From the NCBI RefSeq assembly GCF_000744735.1, contig NZ_JQMM01000001.1, positions 2,356,001-2,420,000 on the forward strand: a DNA stretch of 64,000 bases, given 5' to 3'. Origin of the DNA: Porticoccus hydrocarbonoclasticus MCTG13d (GTDB taxonomy: Bacteria > Pseudomonadota > Gammaproteobacteria > Pseudomonadales > Porticoccaceae). Positions 30,220 through 40,382 of the stretch are shown one piece after another. Positions within the stretch are counted from its first letter, which is position 1. Every line of letters starts with the position of its first letter. The notes under the pieces were generated by a model. It worked only from the letters and a program-made list of their open reading frames with translations. It did not search any database and was not told the origin of the DNA. Position numbers and translations under genes: made by a program.

Positions 30220-31738
30220 TTCCGACAAAAATAGCGTCGAGACTCAGGGCGACATTCACAAGGATAGCCCCGCACTCGAAAGCCACCTGCTGCAACGTCA
30301 GTCAGTATGGCTGGACAGATACCAGCCGGGCCTGCGAATTCACGAACAGGGGACAGTAGTCTCTGTGGGGGATGGTATTGCCTGGATCACCGGTCTGCCG
30401 TCGGCAGCCATGGATGACGTGCTGCTGTTTGACGATGGCAGTCGGGGTATGGTGTTCGACCTCAACGAGAATATGATTGGAGCCATTTTACTGCTCGCGA
30501 CGGAGACGCTGACCTCCGGTACCACTGTGCAGCGCTCAGGGCAACCGCTCAGCGTACCGGTGGGCGATGCACTGCTCGGCAGGACAATAGATCCACTGGG
30601 CAGGCCTTTGGATGGCGGCGAGCCACCAGTCCATACCCGCTGGCAGCCTCTTGAAGCGTTTTCTCCACCCATTGTGGCCAGGGACTTTGTTCACAAGCCA
30701 CTGTATTCCGGCATCAAAATCATCGACACCATGATCCCTATTGGCCGGGGACAGCGTCAGCTGTTAATTGGTGATGAGGGCCTGGGACGGAGCTCTGTAG
30801 CCATCGATACAGTAATCAACCAGAAGGATCAGGATATCTACTGTGTCTACGTGCTGATCGGACAAAAACGTTCCACCGTGGTCAGCGTCATGGAAACCCT
30901 GAAGGAATTCGGGGCACTGGATTACACCACACTGGTGGTGGCTGAGGCGACTGGCCTGCCGGGACTCCAGCAGTTGGCTCCATTTGCCGGCTGCGCTATT
31001 GCGGAATTCTGGATGTATCAGGGTCGTGATGTCCTGGTGATCTATGACGACCTTTCCACCCATGCCCGCACCTATCGTGAATTGTCCCTGTTGTTGCGGC
31101 GGCCACCGGGCCGGGAAGCTTACCCCGGTGATATTTTTTCAGTTCACGCACGGCTTCTGGAGCGCTCGACCAGCCTGAATGCCGCGCATGGTGGCGGCAG
31201 TATGACGGCACTGCCCATTGTGGAAACACAGCTCGGAGAGATCGCCGCCTATATTCCCACCAATCTGATCTCCATCACCGATGGTCAGGTTTATCTGGAC
31301 CGGAACCTGTTTGCCGGGGGTTTTCGGCCCGCCATTGATATTGGATTGTCAGTGTCACGCATCGGAGGCAAGGCCCAACATCCTCGCATCAAGGAGGAAG
31401 CCGGGCGGATGAAACTCGACTATCTGCAATTTCAGGAACTCGAAGTCTTTACCCGCTTTGGCGCACGCCTCGAGGCTTCCATGGAGGCGACCATCCACCG
31501 CGGCCAATTATTGCGCGAAATCCTCAAACAGGATCGCCTCTGCCCCCTGCCAGCCACTGCGCAGATGGCCTGGCTGGTTGCCTTTAATGACCATTTGCTC
31601 GATAAAATTGAACCCCAACAGATAGCGGGCTATCTCGATCGGCTACAGGAAAACGTCCGCCAAAGCGACCTGGTGCTGGACAGCCCAAGGGGTGATTGGC
31701 AAACCGCTGCGGCCAGATGGCTAAGTGAGATGGCATGA
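30209..31738 (+). CDS. atpA: Alternate F1F0 ATPase, F1 subunit alpha (altered P-loop)
   Basis: A 509-residue alpha subunit. The normal GDRQTGKTA P-loop reads GDEGLGRSS here (residues 188-196), so the invariant lysine is R194 and the following Thr is Ser. The codon is an unambiguous CGG. The arginine finger region [12 protein letters not shown] is intact, as are the [11 protein letters not shown] and [13 protein letters not shown] motifs. The non-catalytic nucleotide site is thus expected to be weakened while the catalytic interface with beta remains. The last four bases overlap atpG (ATGA). Confidence 0.93.
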   Translation: MSSSSDKNSVETQGDIHKDSPALESHLLQRQSVWLDRYQPGLRIHEQGTVVSVGDGIAWITGLPSAAMDDVLLFDDGSRGMVFDLNENMIGAILLLATETLTSGTTVQRSGQPLSVPVGDALLGRTIDPLGRPLDGGEPPVHTRWQPLEAFSPPIVARDFVHKPLYSGIKIIDTMIPIGRGQRQLLIGDEGLGRSSVAIDTVINQKDQDIYCVYVLIGQKRSTVVSVMETLKEFGALDYTTLVVAEATGLPGLQQLAPFAGCAIAEFWMYQGRDVLVIYDDLSTHARTYRELSLLLRRPPGREAYPGDIFSVHARLLERSTSLNAAHGGGSMTALPIVETQLGEIAAYIPTNLISITDGQVYLDRNLFAGGFRPAIDIGLSVSRIGGKAQHPRIKEEAGRMKLDYLQFQELEVFTRFGARLEASMEATIHRGQLLREILKQDRLCPLPATAQMAWLVAFNDHLLDKIEPQQIAGYLDRLQENVRQSDLVLDSPRGDWQTAAARWLSEMA

Positions 31739-32622
31739 GCCGCCGCAGTCTGGAAGAGCACCGGTACAGCCTGGGGGAAATCCAGGAAATCATGAACTCC
31801 ATGAAAACCCTGGCCTATATGGAAACGCGCAAACTGACGCGTTTTCTGGATGCCCAGCAGCAAGTGGTAAAAAGCATAGAGCATGCAGCGGCAGACCTCC
31901 TTCACTTTTACCCTGACATCCTGCCCGACAGCGAAGATATGCCAACAGTGTGTCTATTGATTGGCTCAGAGAGAGGCTTTTGTGGTGATTTTAATCATGC
32001 CCTGTTGGACCGACTGAAGAGCGAGCCACAGTATGCAGAGGTTGGGGTTATCGCGGTGGGGCACAAGCTCTGTACCTTGCTGGACGAGGATCCCAGAATA
32101 CTGCTCACTCTGGACGGAGCCGGCATCACTGAGGAAGTGACCTCACTGCTAAACCACCTGGTCAACGAACTGAGTCAGCTTCAGCAAACTCATGGTCCCA
32201 TGTCACTGGTATGTCTCTACCATGAAACTCCCGAACTGATTCGGGAACAAAGATTGCTGCCGCCCTTCCACAATCTGGCAGTTTTATCTGAAGAACAGGT
32301 AAGGACCTTCAGCCATCCACCCTTATTACACCAGCCACCTCGTGAACTCCTGGCAGAGCTGACCGAGTATTATCTTTTTGCGGTACTGTTCGAGATGCTC
32401 TACATCTCACTGATGGCAGAAAATCATCACCGGGTAGCCCACTTGGAGGGTGCTGTCAGGCATCTGGAAGATGAGGAGGCGGAGTTAACCAGAGCCTGCA
32501 ACGTATTGCGGCAGGAGGAAATTACCGAAGAAATTGAAGTTATCCTGCTCGGTGCCGAGAATCTGGGCGGACCAACAATCAACACTGCCTCACAGAGAAA
32601 GCCGGATCAAACGAATAAATAG
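31735..32622 (+). CDS. atpG: Alternate F1F0 ATPase, F1 subunit gamma
   Basis: A 295-residue rotor subunit ending the operon. The N-terminal helix [32 protein letters not shown] and the C-terminal helix with [23 protein letters not shown] form the coiled-coil axle. [15 protein letters not shown] is the conserved Rossmann-like start of the globular part. The C-terminal tail after [10 protein letters not shown] is polar and unusually extended. The start overlaps the atpA stop (ATGA). Confidence 0.93.
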   Translation: MSRRSLEEHRYSLGEIQEIMNSMKTLAYMETRKLTRFLDAQQQVVKSIEHAAADLLHFYPDILPDSEDMPTVCLLIGSERGFCGDFNHALLDRLKSEPQYAEVGVIAVGHKLCTLLDEDPRILLTLDGAGITEEVTSLLNHLVNELSQLQQTHGPMSLVCLYHETPELIREQRLLPPFHNLAVLSEEQVRTFSHPPLLHQPPRELLAELTEYYLFAVLFEMLYISLMAENHHRVAHLEGAVRHLEDEEAELTRACNVLRQEEITEEIEVILLGAENLGGPTINTASQRKPDQTNK

Positions 32623-32995
32623 ACATCGTTTGCTGGTTCACGGGAAATATTATTGTTTAATACCGGCGTCCAAGATCGTCATAAAGAGATCCAGAGATCC
32701 AGATAACCAGAGAATCAGGAATTCGGTCCGACCGGTTTGTCGAAGAAATCCGATTCGGGTGGAAATCAATAACCCTTGGGGGGAGTGAACCACGTGTCTC
32801 CCAAGCAACTATTTGCACACCGTTGAACGGACGTCAGTTGTACTGGCGGGCCGGCAATCCGACCACATTACAAAATCGCGACCTATGTAACCGTTTATCC
32901 TCGTCAGGGAGAGTTGGTTCAAAACGGCTTATGGCCGTTTTGCCCCCTGCGGGGCTGCGCAACCTGGGGAGGTTCTCACCACCATCGTGGCCCGT
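32623..32995. other. Non-coding stretch between atpG and tRNA-Arg terminator
   Basis: About 370 bases with no credible gene on either strand. It contains a short AAAACGGC / GCCGTTTT hairpin near 32925-32945 and a GC-rich segment behind it. Comparable hairpin-bearing filler occurs beside the tRNA-Ser at 60.7-60.8 kb, so both may be decayed tRNA-proximal sequence. I see no promoter motif I would defend. Confidence 0.4.
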
Positions 32996-33024
32996 AAAAA
33001 AACCCCCGCCTTTCAGGCGAGGGT
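32996..33024 (-). terminator. Rho-independent terminator of tRNA-Arg
   Basis: Read on the minus strand, CCCTCGCCT / AGGCGGGGG arms with a GAA loop are followed by seven T. It begins nine bases beyond the encoded CCA of the tRNA. Confidence 0.85.
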
Positions 33025-33032
33025 TTACTTTA

Positions 33033-33109
33033 TGGCGCACTCGGGAGGATTCGAACCTCCGACCGCTCGGTTCGTAGCCGAGTACTCTATCCAGCTGAGC
33101 TACGAGTGC
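33033..33109 (-). tRNA. tRNA-Arg (anticodon ACG)
   Basis: The cloverleaf is complete. The acceptor is GCACTCG / CGAGTGC, the D arm begins AGCTCAGCTGGAT, the anticodon stem CTCGG / CCGAG encloses loop CTACGAA (anticodon ACG), and the T arm holds GGTTCGAATCC. CCA is encoded. The 34th base A would be deaminated to inosine. In many gammaproteobacteria this tRNA sits directly after csrA and tRNA-Ser(GCT), but here those are 29 kb away. Confidence 0.97.
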
Positions 33110-33267
33110 GTGAGGCCGCGTAATATATTGAAGTGGCTCCGGAGAGTCAAGTCGAAAAGCCATTTTGGTTATGTGGCAGAGGCGTTTGTTGCATATTGCC
33201 ACGACTTAAATTGAGGATGTTGTTGGGCGACCAATCAGGCAATAATAGGCCTTAAAGGGAGACGAAT

Positions 33268-34275
33268 ATGCTGCGCATAGCAATTAACGGCTACGGCCGT
33301 ATCGGCAGGAATATCCTTAGGGCTTTTTACGAGAGGCCAGAGCTCAGGGAGCACGTAACCATTGTCGCGATCAATGATCAGGGCAATGTAGCCATCAACG
33401 CTCACCTGACCCGGTTTGACAGTGTTCACGGCCAATTCTACCAGTCGGTAAGTCACAACGACGAGACCCTGTTCATCGGCGAGGACGCCATCAGCGTACT
33501 CGCCGAGCCGAATCCGGCAAAACTCCCCTGGCTGGCGTTGCAGGTGGATATCGTGCTCGAATGCACCGGTCTTTTCACCGAGCGTGAAAACGCCGCGAAG
33601 CACTTGCAAGCCGGAGCCGGAAAAGTGCTGATTTCAGCACCTGGCAAGGATGTGGATGCGACCGTCGTTTTCGGTATCAATCACACACTGCTGACCGCCG
33701 AACACCGGATCGTATCCAATGCCTCCTGCACCACCAATTGTCTGGCGCCAGTGGTTCAGCCGCTGTCCGCAGCTCTCGGCCTTGAAACAGGTTTCATGAC
33801 CACAGTTCATGCCTACACCAATGATCAGCATCTGGTGGATGTCTACCACGAAGATCTTTACCGGGCGCGCTCGGCCACATTATCCATGATTCCCACCCGC
33901 ACGGGGGCTGCCAAAGCCATTGGTCTGGTGCTGCCCGAACTCTCGGGAAAGCTGGACGGTATGGCAGTCAGGGTGCCCACCGCCAATGTATCGCTGGTGG
34001 ATCTCACCTTTACGGCCAGCCGCGCCACCACAGCGACCGAAGTGAACGATATCATGCAGCAGGCAGCGCGCGGCCTGCTGGGTGAAGTGCTCGCTTATAC
34101 GGAGGAACCGATGGTGTCCGTCGATTTCAACCACTCCGCCTACTCCAGTATTTTCGATGGCTCGCACACTCGGGTTTCCGGCCAGCTGGTCAAAGTCCTC
34201 GCCTGGTATGACAATGAGTGGGGGTTTTCCAACCGCATGCTCGATACCTGCCTGGTCATGGGCCGACATCTGTAG
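33268..34275 (+). CDS. gap: Type I glyceraldehyde-3-phosphate dehydrogenase
   Basis: A 335-residue NAD-dependent GAPDH. The dinucleotide loop is [16 protein letters not shown] and the catalytic cysteine is in [31 protein letters not shown] supplies the catalytic histidine region, [20 protein letters not shown] binds phosphate, and [14 protein letters not shown] ends the catalytic domain. Some N-terminal positions recall erythrose-4-phosphate dehydrogenase, but HAYTNDQ and TGAAKAIG favour GAPDH. GGGAG lies six bases before the ATG. The gene is followed by pgi on the same strand, a small glycolytic pair. Confidence 0.93.
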   Translation: MLRIAINGYGRIGRNILRAFYERPELREHVTIVAINDQGNVAINAHLTRFDSVHGQFYQSVSHNDETLFIGEDAISVLAEPNPAKLPWLALQVDIVLECTGLFTERENAAKHLQAGAGKVLISAPGKDVDATVVFGINHTLLTAEHRIVSNASCTTNCLAPVVQPLSAALGLETGFMTTVHAYTNDQHLVDVYHEDLYRARSATLSMIPTRTGAAKAIGLVLPELSGKLDGMAVRVPTANVSLVDLTFTASRATTATEVNDIMQQAARGLLGEVLAYTEEPMVSVDFNHSAYSSIFDGSHTRVSGQLVKVLAWYDNEWGFSNRMLDTCLVMGRHL

Positions 34276-34407
34276 AGTGAGCGGTGTTAAAATAATAAGA
34301 CAGACTAGTAGACTACGGCCAGACCTTTCCATACCAACTGTCATCATCGCGTATGCGATACTGGCCGACAGAATCAGACAGCGACCAAAACCAAACGAGC
34401 CCCCCGC

Positions 34408-36036
34408 ATGACAAAGACAACCTCCTCTCCCGATACACTGCCAGCCTGGCATACGCTGGAAACACTGGCAGGGGGGGGCAAACGACTCGACTTGATGTCG
34501 CTGTTCCAGAAGGACCCGGATCGCCATCGGCGTTTTGCCCTGTCGGTTGACGGGTTATTACTGGATTATTCAAAAAATCTGATCGACGAAACCATTTTTT
34601 CAACCCTGCTGACCCTCGCCGAACAATCCACATTGGAGCAACAGCGAGACACCCTGTTCAACGGCGGGCTAATCAATAGTTCGGAACAACGCGCTGCGCT
34701 TCACACCGCCCTGCGAGGTGAGCGGGAAGATGGTTACCGGTTCGGGGGAGAGGCCCTGGACGAACAGATTAGCGCCACACTGGCCGAGATGGCGGCTATC
34801 AGCAGCTCAATCCGCGAAGGCACATGGCTCGGTGTCACGGGCAAGCCCGTACAGGATATCGTTCATATCGGCATCGGCGGCTCGGTACTCGGCCCTCAGC
34901 TGGCCTGTCAGGCATTGCGCCCCTACAGGCACCCGGACCTCCGGGTTCACTTTATCGCCAACGTGGATGGGGAGGATGTACTCAACATCCTCAATCAACT
35001 GGATCCCGAACGAACCCTGGTAATTGTCGCCAGCAAGACCTTTACCACCCAGGAAACACTGTTAAACACACGCACCACCCTGCACTGGCTGGAGAATAAA
35101 CTGCAGCTATCGGGGATGGTGAGTAGCCGCCAGATCATCGCCCTGACTGCCAATCGTCAGAACGCCGAAACCTTCGGTATCCCGTCATCACAGATTCTGA
35201 CATTTGACGAGTGGGTCGGTGGTCGCTACTCGGTATGGTCCTGTGTGGGACTGACCATTTCAATCAGCCTGGGACACGAGCACTTTACAGAGATGCTAAG
35301 TGGCGCCCGGGCAATGGATCGGCATTTCCGGTCAGCACCCTTCGCCAAAAACATGCCTGTAATTCTGGCCTTGCTGGGTATCTGGTACCGGAATTTTCTA
35401 GACGCACCATCGGTGGCCATCATCCCCTACTGCCAACGTCTGTCATTGCTACCCAGCTATCTACAACAGCTCGATATGGAGAGTAACGGCAAGTCTGTCT
35501 CGCAGTCCGGCGAAACCATTGATTACCCGACAGGTCCCGTCCTCTGGGGACAAACGGGCACCAATGCTCAGCACACCTTTTTTCAGCTGTTTCATCAAAG
35601 TAACCATTTAATTCCGCTCGACCTGGTCGCCACAGTCCATGAACCCGAAAGCATCAATGAACATCACCGCACACTGCTGGCGAATTTGCTGGCGCAGGCA
35701 TCTGCCTTGATGGCGGGCAATAGAGACCAACCGGACCTCCCGGCCCACCTGATCTGTCCCGGTAACAAACCCTCGAACATGCTGCTACTCGATGCCCTCA
35801 CACCCTACCATCTCGGCCAGGTGCTGGCACTCTACGAGCACAAGGTATTCGTGCAGGGCGCGATCTGGAACATCAATTCCTACGACCAATGGGGCGTCGA
35901 ACTCGGTAAAGGCATTGCGTCCGGTCTGCTGTCTGAACATGACAGCATGAGAAACGGCGTAGATGCACCTGACCCGTCTACACGGCAATTACTTGACCAC
36001 ATCAGCCGCCGCACGGGATTATTCAAAATCCCCTGA
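34408..36036 (+). CDS. pgi: Glucose-6-phosphate isomerase
   Basis: A 542-residue SIS-fold isomerase interconverting glucose-6-phosphate and fructose-6-phosphate. Signatures are VHIGIGGSVLGPQLACQAL, the phosphate-binding ASKTFTTQETLLN, WVGGRYSVWSCVGL, MESNGKSV with the downstream GPVLWGQTGTNAQHTFFQL (base catalyst region), and SYDQWGVELGK near the C-terminus with the catalytic lysine. Only a weak ribosome site precedes the ATG. It lies 132 bases after gap. Confidence 0.96.
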   Translation: MTKTTSSPDTLPAWHTLETLAGGGKRLDLMSLFQKDPDRHRRFALSVDGLLLDYSKNLIDETIFSTLLTLAEQSTLEQQRDTLFNGGLINSSEQRAALHTALRGEREDGYRFGGEALDEQISATLAEMAAISSSIREGTWLGVTGKPVQDIVHIGIGGSVLGPQLACQALRPYRHPDLRVHFIANVDGEDVLNILNQLDPERTLVIVASKTFTTQETLLNTRTTLHWLENKLQLSGMVSSRQIIALTANRQNAETFGIPSSQILTFDEWVGGRYSVWSCVGLTISISLGHEHFTEMLSGARAMDRHFRSAPFAKNMPVILALLGIWYRNFLDAPSVAIIPYCQRLSLLPSYLQQLDMESNGKSVSQSGETIDYPTGPVLWGQTGTNAQHTFFQLFHQSNHLIPLDLVATVHEPESINEHHRTLLANLLAQASALMAGNRDQPDLPAHLICPGNKPSNMLLLDALTPYHLGQVLALYEHKVFVQGAIWNINSYDQWGVELGKGIASGLLSEHDSMRNGVDAPDPSTRQLLDHISRRTGLFKIP

Positions 36037-36109
36037 CACGCCCCGCCACCAGCCTGTCAGGGGGGAACTGCCAGCAACGGCGTCAAACAACAGTAATACA
36101 GCAGGGGAA

Positions 36110-36394
36110 TCAACCAGACACAGCGCGCAAAATACCCAGCATGAAACAACGACTGATCAGATAGATCGAGTTATTGGCACCCAGCTTGAGCCGGGCACTT
36201 CGCATGTGGAGCTTGACCGTGGCCGGGGTGATACCCAACAGTACCGCCACCTCATCATTGGTCTTGCCCAGCGCGATCCTCAATACAACTTCTGATTCAC
36301 GTTTGGTCAGACCATAGAGCGGATAAACAGCCAGCTTTTTTGCACCATTCCGGTAGGATTCATTAAATTCCAGCACATCGGTATTCATTTTCAT
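36110..36394 (-). CDS. Stand-alone LuxR-type HTH regulator, 94 aa
   Basis: Almost the whole protein is one GerE/LuxR helix-turn-helix (about residues 25-85): YGLTKRESEVVLRIALGKTNDEVAVLLGITPATVKLHMRSARLKLG. There is no receiver or autoinducer-binding domain, so it is a mini-LuxR like GerE. A second ATG two codons on is possible. It is convergent with pgi and lies upstream, on the same strand, of the terminator of the RND operon, so it is a separate unit. A dyad 41-58 bases ahead of its start could be its own operator. Confidence 0.8.
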   Translation of the reverse strand: MKMNTDVLEFNESYRNGAKKLAVYPLYGLTKRESEVVLRIALGKTNDEVAVLLGITPATVKLHMRSARLKLGANNSIYLISRCFMLGILRAVSG

Positions 36395-36434
36395 TATTGT
36401 TGTTGGGTCAAATCCGTATTTTCAGTTAATGGTT

Positions 36435-36452
36435 GGTTCGATCAATCGAGCC
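36435..36452. promoter_or_regulatory. Dyad upstream of mini-LuxR gene
   Basis: Arms GGTTCGAT and ATCGAGCC are separated by CA, with one mismatch. The 18-base size and position before the regulator's start fit a LuxR-type operator. Binding is inferred only from symmetry and position. Confidence 0.35.
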
Positions 36453-36557
36453 GGTAAAATGAAGACATCTACCAGCCTTATCAACTTTACCTCAAGGCCA
36501 AAGCGAACCCATCTTAGATAACTGGCCATAAAACACTGAACCCGATATCTACGCTAC

Positions 36558-36584
36558 AAAAAAACAAGGCCCTTCCGGGCCCTG
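36558..36584 (-). terminator. Rho-independent terminator downstream of RND gene
   Basis: On the minus strand CAGGGCCC / GGGCCTTG arms with a GGAA loop run into seven T. It lies 36 bases beyond the RND transporter stop and ends the envelope-gene block. Confidence 0.88.
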
Positions 36585-36619
36585 TTTAATCTTGCATTGG
36601 AATTCAGGCTATTATCCTG

Positions 36620-38968
36620 TCAGTGGTGCTGTACTTCACCAAACAGGAAACGCGGCTTGAAGATAAAGGCAAGAGCCGGCATCAGGAACAGTGCACTCAA
36701 TGCAGAGACACACAGCCACAGACCAATCAACATCCCCATCTCAGCCTGGAATCTCAATGAAGAGAACAACCATACAGCAACGCTGGCAATCAGTACCAGA
36801 GCAGTTACCAGCACACCCCGTCCCGCACAGTGCAGAGACATGGAAATAGCTTCGATGTGTGACTTGCCAGATTTGTATTCGATCTGGATACGGTCACAGA
36901 TGTACAGTGCGTAGTCCACACCGAGGCCAATACCCAGCGCAGCAACGGGCACGGTATTGATGTTCATACCAATGTTCTGCCATGCCATGAAGGCGAAGGT
37001 TACCAGATTGGACAGCACCACCGGGACCATAAAGAACATCCCCGCAATACTGGAGCGATACACAATGATACACATCATCACTAGGATGAAGAGCGCCAGT
37101 GCAATCGACTGAATCTGTCCGGAGAGGATAACCTCGTTCACCGCACCGATCACGCCGATGATCCCGCCAGCCATGTGAATGGTCAGCCCTTCGACTTCCA
37201 TGTTGTCCTTGAACTCATTGATCCGGGCGATCGCTGTCTGGATAGTCTTACCCTGACGATCAGTGAAGAACAACGTCACCGAAGCATTGGTGGCTTTCAC
37301 ATCGGTAAAGCCAAGCAGGTCACCGGGCTCAGAGGCACGTTCGAACATATAGATCAGTTCGGCGTTGTTGGTGGTCGTTTCACCCAGCTCCACATAGCGG
37401 TAGTTACCTTCCCGCACTGTCTGGTTAACCGTAGGCAACACATCCGCCAAGGACAGACTACCGCCAATTTCGTCCTGTTGCTCCATGTATCGCTGGAAAC
37501 GCAACATGCTGTCCAGAGACTCGACCTCTTTCATCAGGCCCTGCTCGTCTCGGGTTTCATTACCAAACACCACGAACATCCGGTCAGCACCCGGGAACTT
37601 GCTGTTGATATTGTCAGAGTCGATATTGTAACGGGCATCAGGCCAGAGAATCGGTGAACCGGGATTGGCATCACCCACTTTCAGATCCACGGCGTAAAAA
37701 CCACAAACAACAAACAGCGCCAGCGCGAACGTCACCACCACGTAGCGCGCACGGGTTTCCACAAGTTTCACACACATGTTAAGGAAGGGACGGATCACCA
37801 GCAGGTCAAGATTCAGCGGGTGGGCGTAGGACTTGGGTTTTCTGACCCATGACAGCAGGATCGGCGTGACAATAATCGAGCTCACCGCCACCGTACCAAC
37901 CCAGACAACCGCCAGTACCACCAGTTTCTGCAACAGAGGAATCGGGCTGATCGCAACTACCGTCACACAGCCAGCATCCGTAGCAATACCCAGTAAGCCG
38001 GGACGCAACAGGTCCTTCAGGGTCAGACGGGCCGCCTCTGTTGAACAGAGATCATGGCCCTCGGTCATCTTGTCAATTTCTTCGTGGAAACGGGTGATCA
38101 TCTGCACCGAATGCGATACCGCACGGGCGGTAATCAACATCGCCACTACCACTACCAGCGGATCGAAGTGAATACCCAGCATATGGGCGGCGCCCAGTGC
38201 CCAAGTGGCACTGATGGCACCGGACAACAGTGGCAACAGTGTACCGCGCCAAGTTCTGTTGATCAGGAACAGCAGTACCAGGAAGATTAACGCAGCCACC
38301 AGCACCAGATTCATAGTTTCAGGCAGGAAGTGATTTACCCAACCGTAGAGAATCGGGTTGCCCACCAGACTGATATCCACAACATCATCATCTAACCTGT
38401 CTACCAGTTCGTAGGCCTGTTTATAGGCACGGTTGTACTCGAGAAGATTGTCGTAGAAATCCACCGTCACCAGTGTTGCCGTCAGATCTTTGGACACATA
38501 GGGCCCATAGACCAGCGGGCTGCGCAGGATTGCTTCCCGAAGCCTTTCAATACCGGCCTCGTCTTCCGGAAGAGCAGGCCACATATAGGGGAAACTTTCA
38601 ATCCCCTCTGTGGAAGCGCGCACTTCCTTCAGTTTTTTACCGGCAATCGAATAGATCTGGAATTCATTGATCGCATTGATCTTGTAGAGCCCCTGGGTCA
38701 GCTCACGGACCTTCTTCAAAACCGGCATCTGGAAAATATCACCTTCTTCCGCTTCGATCATGAAGGTGATGATATTGGTGCCACCAAAGGTGTTTTTATA
38801 TTCGTTGTGTATCTGAACGTAGGGATGCGAGGTCGGCATCAAGTCGTCAAATACGGTTTTAACTTCGATATTCTGTGCAAAGTAAGCAAATACAACTGTG
38901 AGAACAGCCACCACTGCCAGAACACTTTTTCTGAATTTGATACAGGCAAGTGCAAATTTTTCTATCAT
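36620..38968 (-). CDS. RND-superfamily (MMPL-type) transporter, 782 aa
   Basis: A 12-helix RND/MMPL protein. The first helix is near residues 10-30, followed by a periplasmic loop of about 180 residues and helices 2-6 near 210-400. The second half repeats the plan: a loop at about 410-600, then helices to the end. AALGIGLGVDYALYICDRIQ in the second half is the sterol-sensing/MMPL-like core. These single-subunit RND proteins move hydrophobic molecules at the inner membrane. GGAGG lies six bases before the ATG at 38968. It is the last of four minus-strand envelope genes (DUF1302, DUF1329, YCF48-like, RND), a set that recurs next to hydrophobic-substrate catabolic genes. Confidence 0.88.
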   Translation of the reverse strand: MIEKFALACIKFRKSVLAVVAVLTVVFAYFAQNIEVKTVFDDLMPTSHPYVQIHNEYKNTFGGTNIITFMIEAEEGDIFQMPVLKKVRELTQGLYKINAINEFQIYSIAGKKLKEVRASTEGIESFPYMWPALPEDEAGIERLREAILRSPLVYGPYVSKDLTATLVTVDFYDNLLEYNRAYKQAYELVDRLDDDVVDISLVGNPILYGWVNHFLPETMNLVLVAALIFLVLLFLINRTWRGTLLPLLSGAISATWALGAAHMLGIHFDPLVVVVAMLITARAVSHSVQMITRFHEEIDKMTEGHDLCSTEAARLTLKDLLRPGLLGIATDAGCVTVVAISPIPLLQKLVVLAVVWVGTVAVSSIIVTPILLSWVRKPKSYAHPLNLDLLVIRPFLNMCVKLVETRARYVVVTFALALFVVCGFYAVDLKVGDANPGSPILWPDARYNIDSDNINSKFPGADRMFVVFGNETRDEQGLMKEVESLDSMLRFQRYMEQQDEIGGSLSLADVLPTVNQTVREGNYRYVELGETTTNNAELIYMFERASEPGDLLGFTDVKATNASVTLFFTDRQGKTIQTAIARINEFKDNMEVEGLTIHMAGGIIGVIGAVNEVILSGQIQSIALALFILVMMCIIVYRSSIAGMFFMVPVVLSNLVTFAFMAWQNIGMNINTVPVAALGIGLGVDYALYICDRIQIEYKSGKSHIEAISMSLHCAGRGVLVTALVLIASVAVWLFSSLRFQAEMGMLIGLWLCVSALSALFLMPALAFIFKPRFLFGEVQHH

Positions 38969-39054
38969 GTTATCCTCCACCAACCATCCGAAACTGCCTG
39001 GATGGGCGCATCTTTTAATTGTTTATTTGAATCGTCACGCAACTGTGTCAATGA

Positions 39055-40206
39055 CTAGTGCAACAAAGTCCACTGGTTCGTTTCGAGATCCATATAACCG
39101 ACCGTCTCACCGACACCGATAAACCCGCCATCACCGGTCAGGGCGAGTTCCGAGTGGGATGTAAAATCCTTCACTTCTGCATCGGCTTCTGTCAGGAAAC
39201 GTGTGTCAAATGACGACAGATCACCGGAGAAGATTATCCACTTGCCTTTGTTGCCTATACCTACCCACTCTTTCATGTGTTCAGACCAGGCAACATCCAT
39301 GAGGTGCTCTTTCATACCGGAGGTTTTGCTATCGATATGTGACCAGGTATCACCGCCGTCAAAGGTGCCGACAATGGTACCGGACAAACCGACGGCAACC
39401 CCTTCCAGCTCATTGCGGAAATCGATGGCCGCAAAACTGTTCAGGCTATCGGTCTTAATCGTGCGCCAGGTTTCACCATTGTCATCACTTTTGAAAATCA
39501 GTCCGTAAGCGTCCGGCACTAACTGGTGCGGATCATAAGGCGCATCGGGATCTTCAATCGCCCTTGCTTCAGCGGCGATGATGATGGTGTTTTCATTGGT
39601 GCGGGCAACGTCATTGAAGAAGACATCCTCTTCATCGCGCAGGCGCTTCCAGGTATTCCCGTAATCCAGACTTTGAATGATCATGCCCATCTCGCCTACC
39701 GCCAGCGCTTCGCCACCGGGAGATACATGGACTTTCAACAACTTGTTGGAAATTTCAGATTTGGGTGTCTCCACTGACGTCCAGGTCTTGCCACCATCGT
39801 CGGTCACCACCGCAACGCCCTTGTTCCCCACGGCCACGGCACGGTTCTCATCCCAGGCAGCGATATCCTGAAAATGGATATCCACGGTGGAGTTTTGATT
39901 AGTCCAGGTTTTCGCCCGGTCAGTGGAAATAAGGATTTTTCCGTAGTTACCGGCCGCCCAATACACATCGGGGCCGACTCGGGTGACGCCGAGAATATTG
40001 TCACGCCGGTCAATCGCCGGTGGTGTGACTTCCTCTATCACGGCAGTTGGTTTAACAAACAGGCCTGCCCACAACAGGGTGCCGACAATAGCCCAGGGTA
40101 AAATTGATAAAACCAGTGCAATAAATTTTTGGCCTGCTGTTTTTTCTACCGGCCCTGCGGGCTCAGAGGAATTGGTTCCAGCATGGTCCTGTCCAGCAAC
40201 ATTCAT
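39055..40206 (-). CDS. YCF48/BNR-repeat protein with N-terminal membrane anchor
   Basis: A 383-residue protein. After a short polar start comes one membrane helix (about residues 30-50), then a beta-propeller with repeated Asp-box-like motifs: RAKTWTNQ, GGKTWTSV, YGNTWKRL, NGETWRTI and GGDTWSHI. This is the YCF48/photosystem-stability-factor-like family, which in non-photosynthetic bacteria accompanies RND and DUF1302/DUF1329 genes. It probably sits in the periplasm as an anchored scaffold. The ATG at 40206 follows a GGGGG stretch. Confidence 0.85.
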   Translation of the reverse strand: MNVAGQDHAGTNSSEPAGPVEKTAGQKFIALVLSILPWAIVGTLLWAGLFVKPTAVIEEVTPPAIDRRDNILGVTRVGPDVYWAAGNYGKILISTDRAKTWTNQNSTVDIHFQDIAAWDENRAVAVGNKGVAVVTDDGGKTWTSVETPKSEISNKLLKVHVSPGGEALAVGEMGMIIQSLDYGNTWKRLRDEEDVFFNDVARTNENTIIIAAEARAIEDPDAPYDPHQLVPDAYGLIFKSDDNGETWRTIKTDSLNSFAAIDFRNELEGVAVGLSGTIVGTFDGGDTWSHIDSKTSGMKEHLMDVAWSEHMKEWVGIGNKGKWIIFSGDLSSFDTRFLTEADAEVKDFTSHSELALTGDGGFIGVGETVGYMDLETNQWTLLH

Positions 40207-40382
40207 AAAACCCCCAAAAAAATCTAAATGACCAGAAAGGCCACCTTTTACTACTAACAGTGCTACGAACACCGTCTGATCGGTCGTTTTTATTGATTTT
40301 TCAGTGTGTAAACTGCAACAGAGCTGCCAGATAAACGATTAGGTTTGCCTGACAGCCCTGTTTCAGAACGAACCGGTTCGAA

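Noticed and set aside
32987-33214. Small open frames across tRNA-Arg
   Set aside because: They read through the tRNA gene on either strand and its terminator; no protein evidence.
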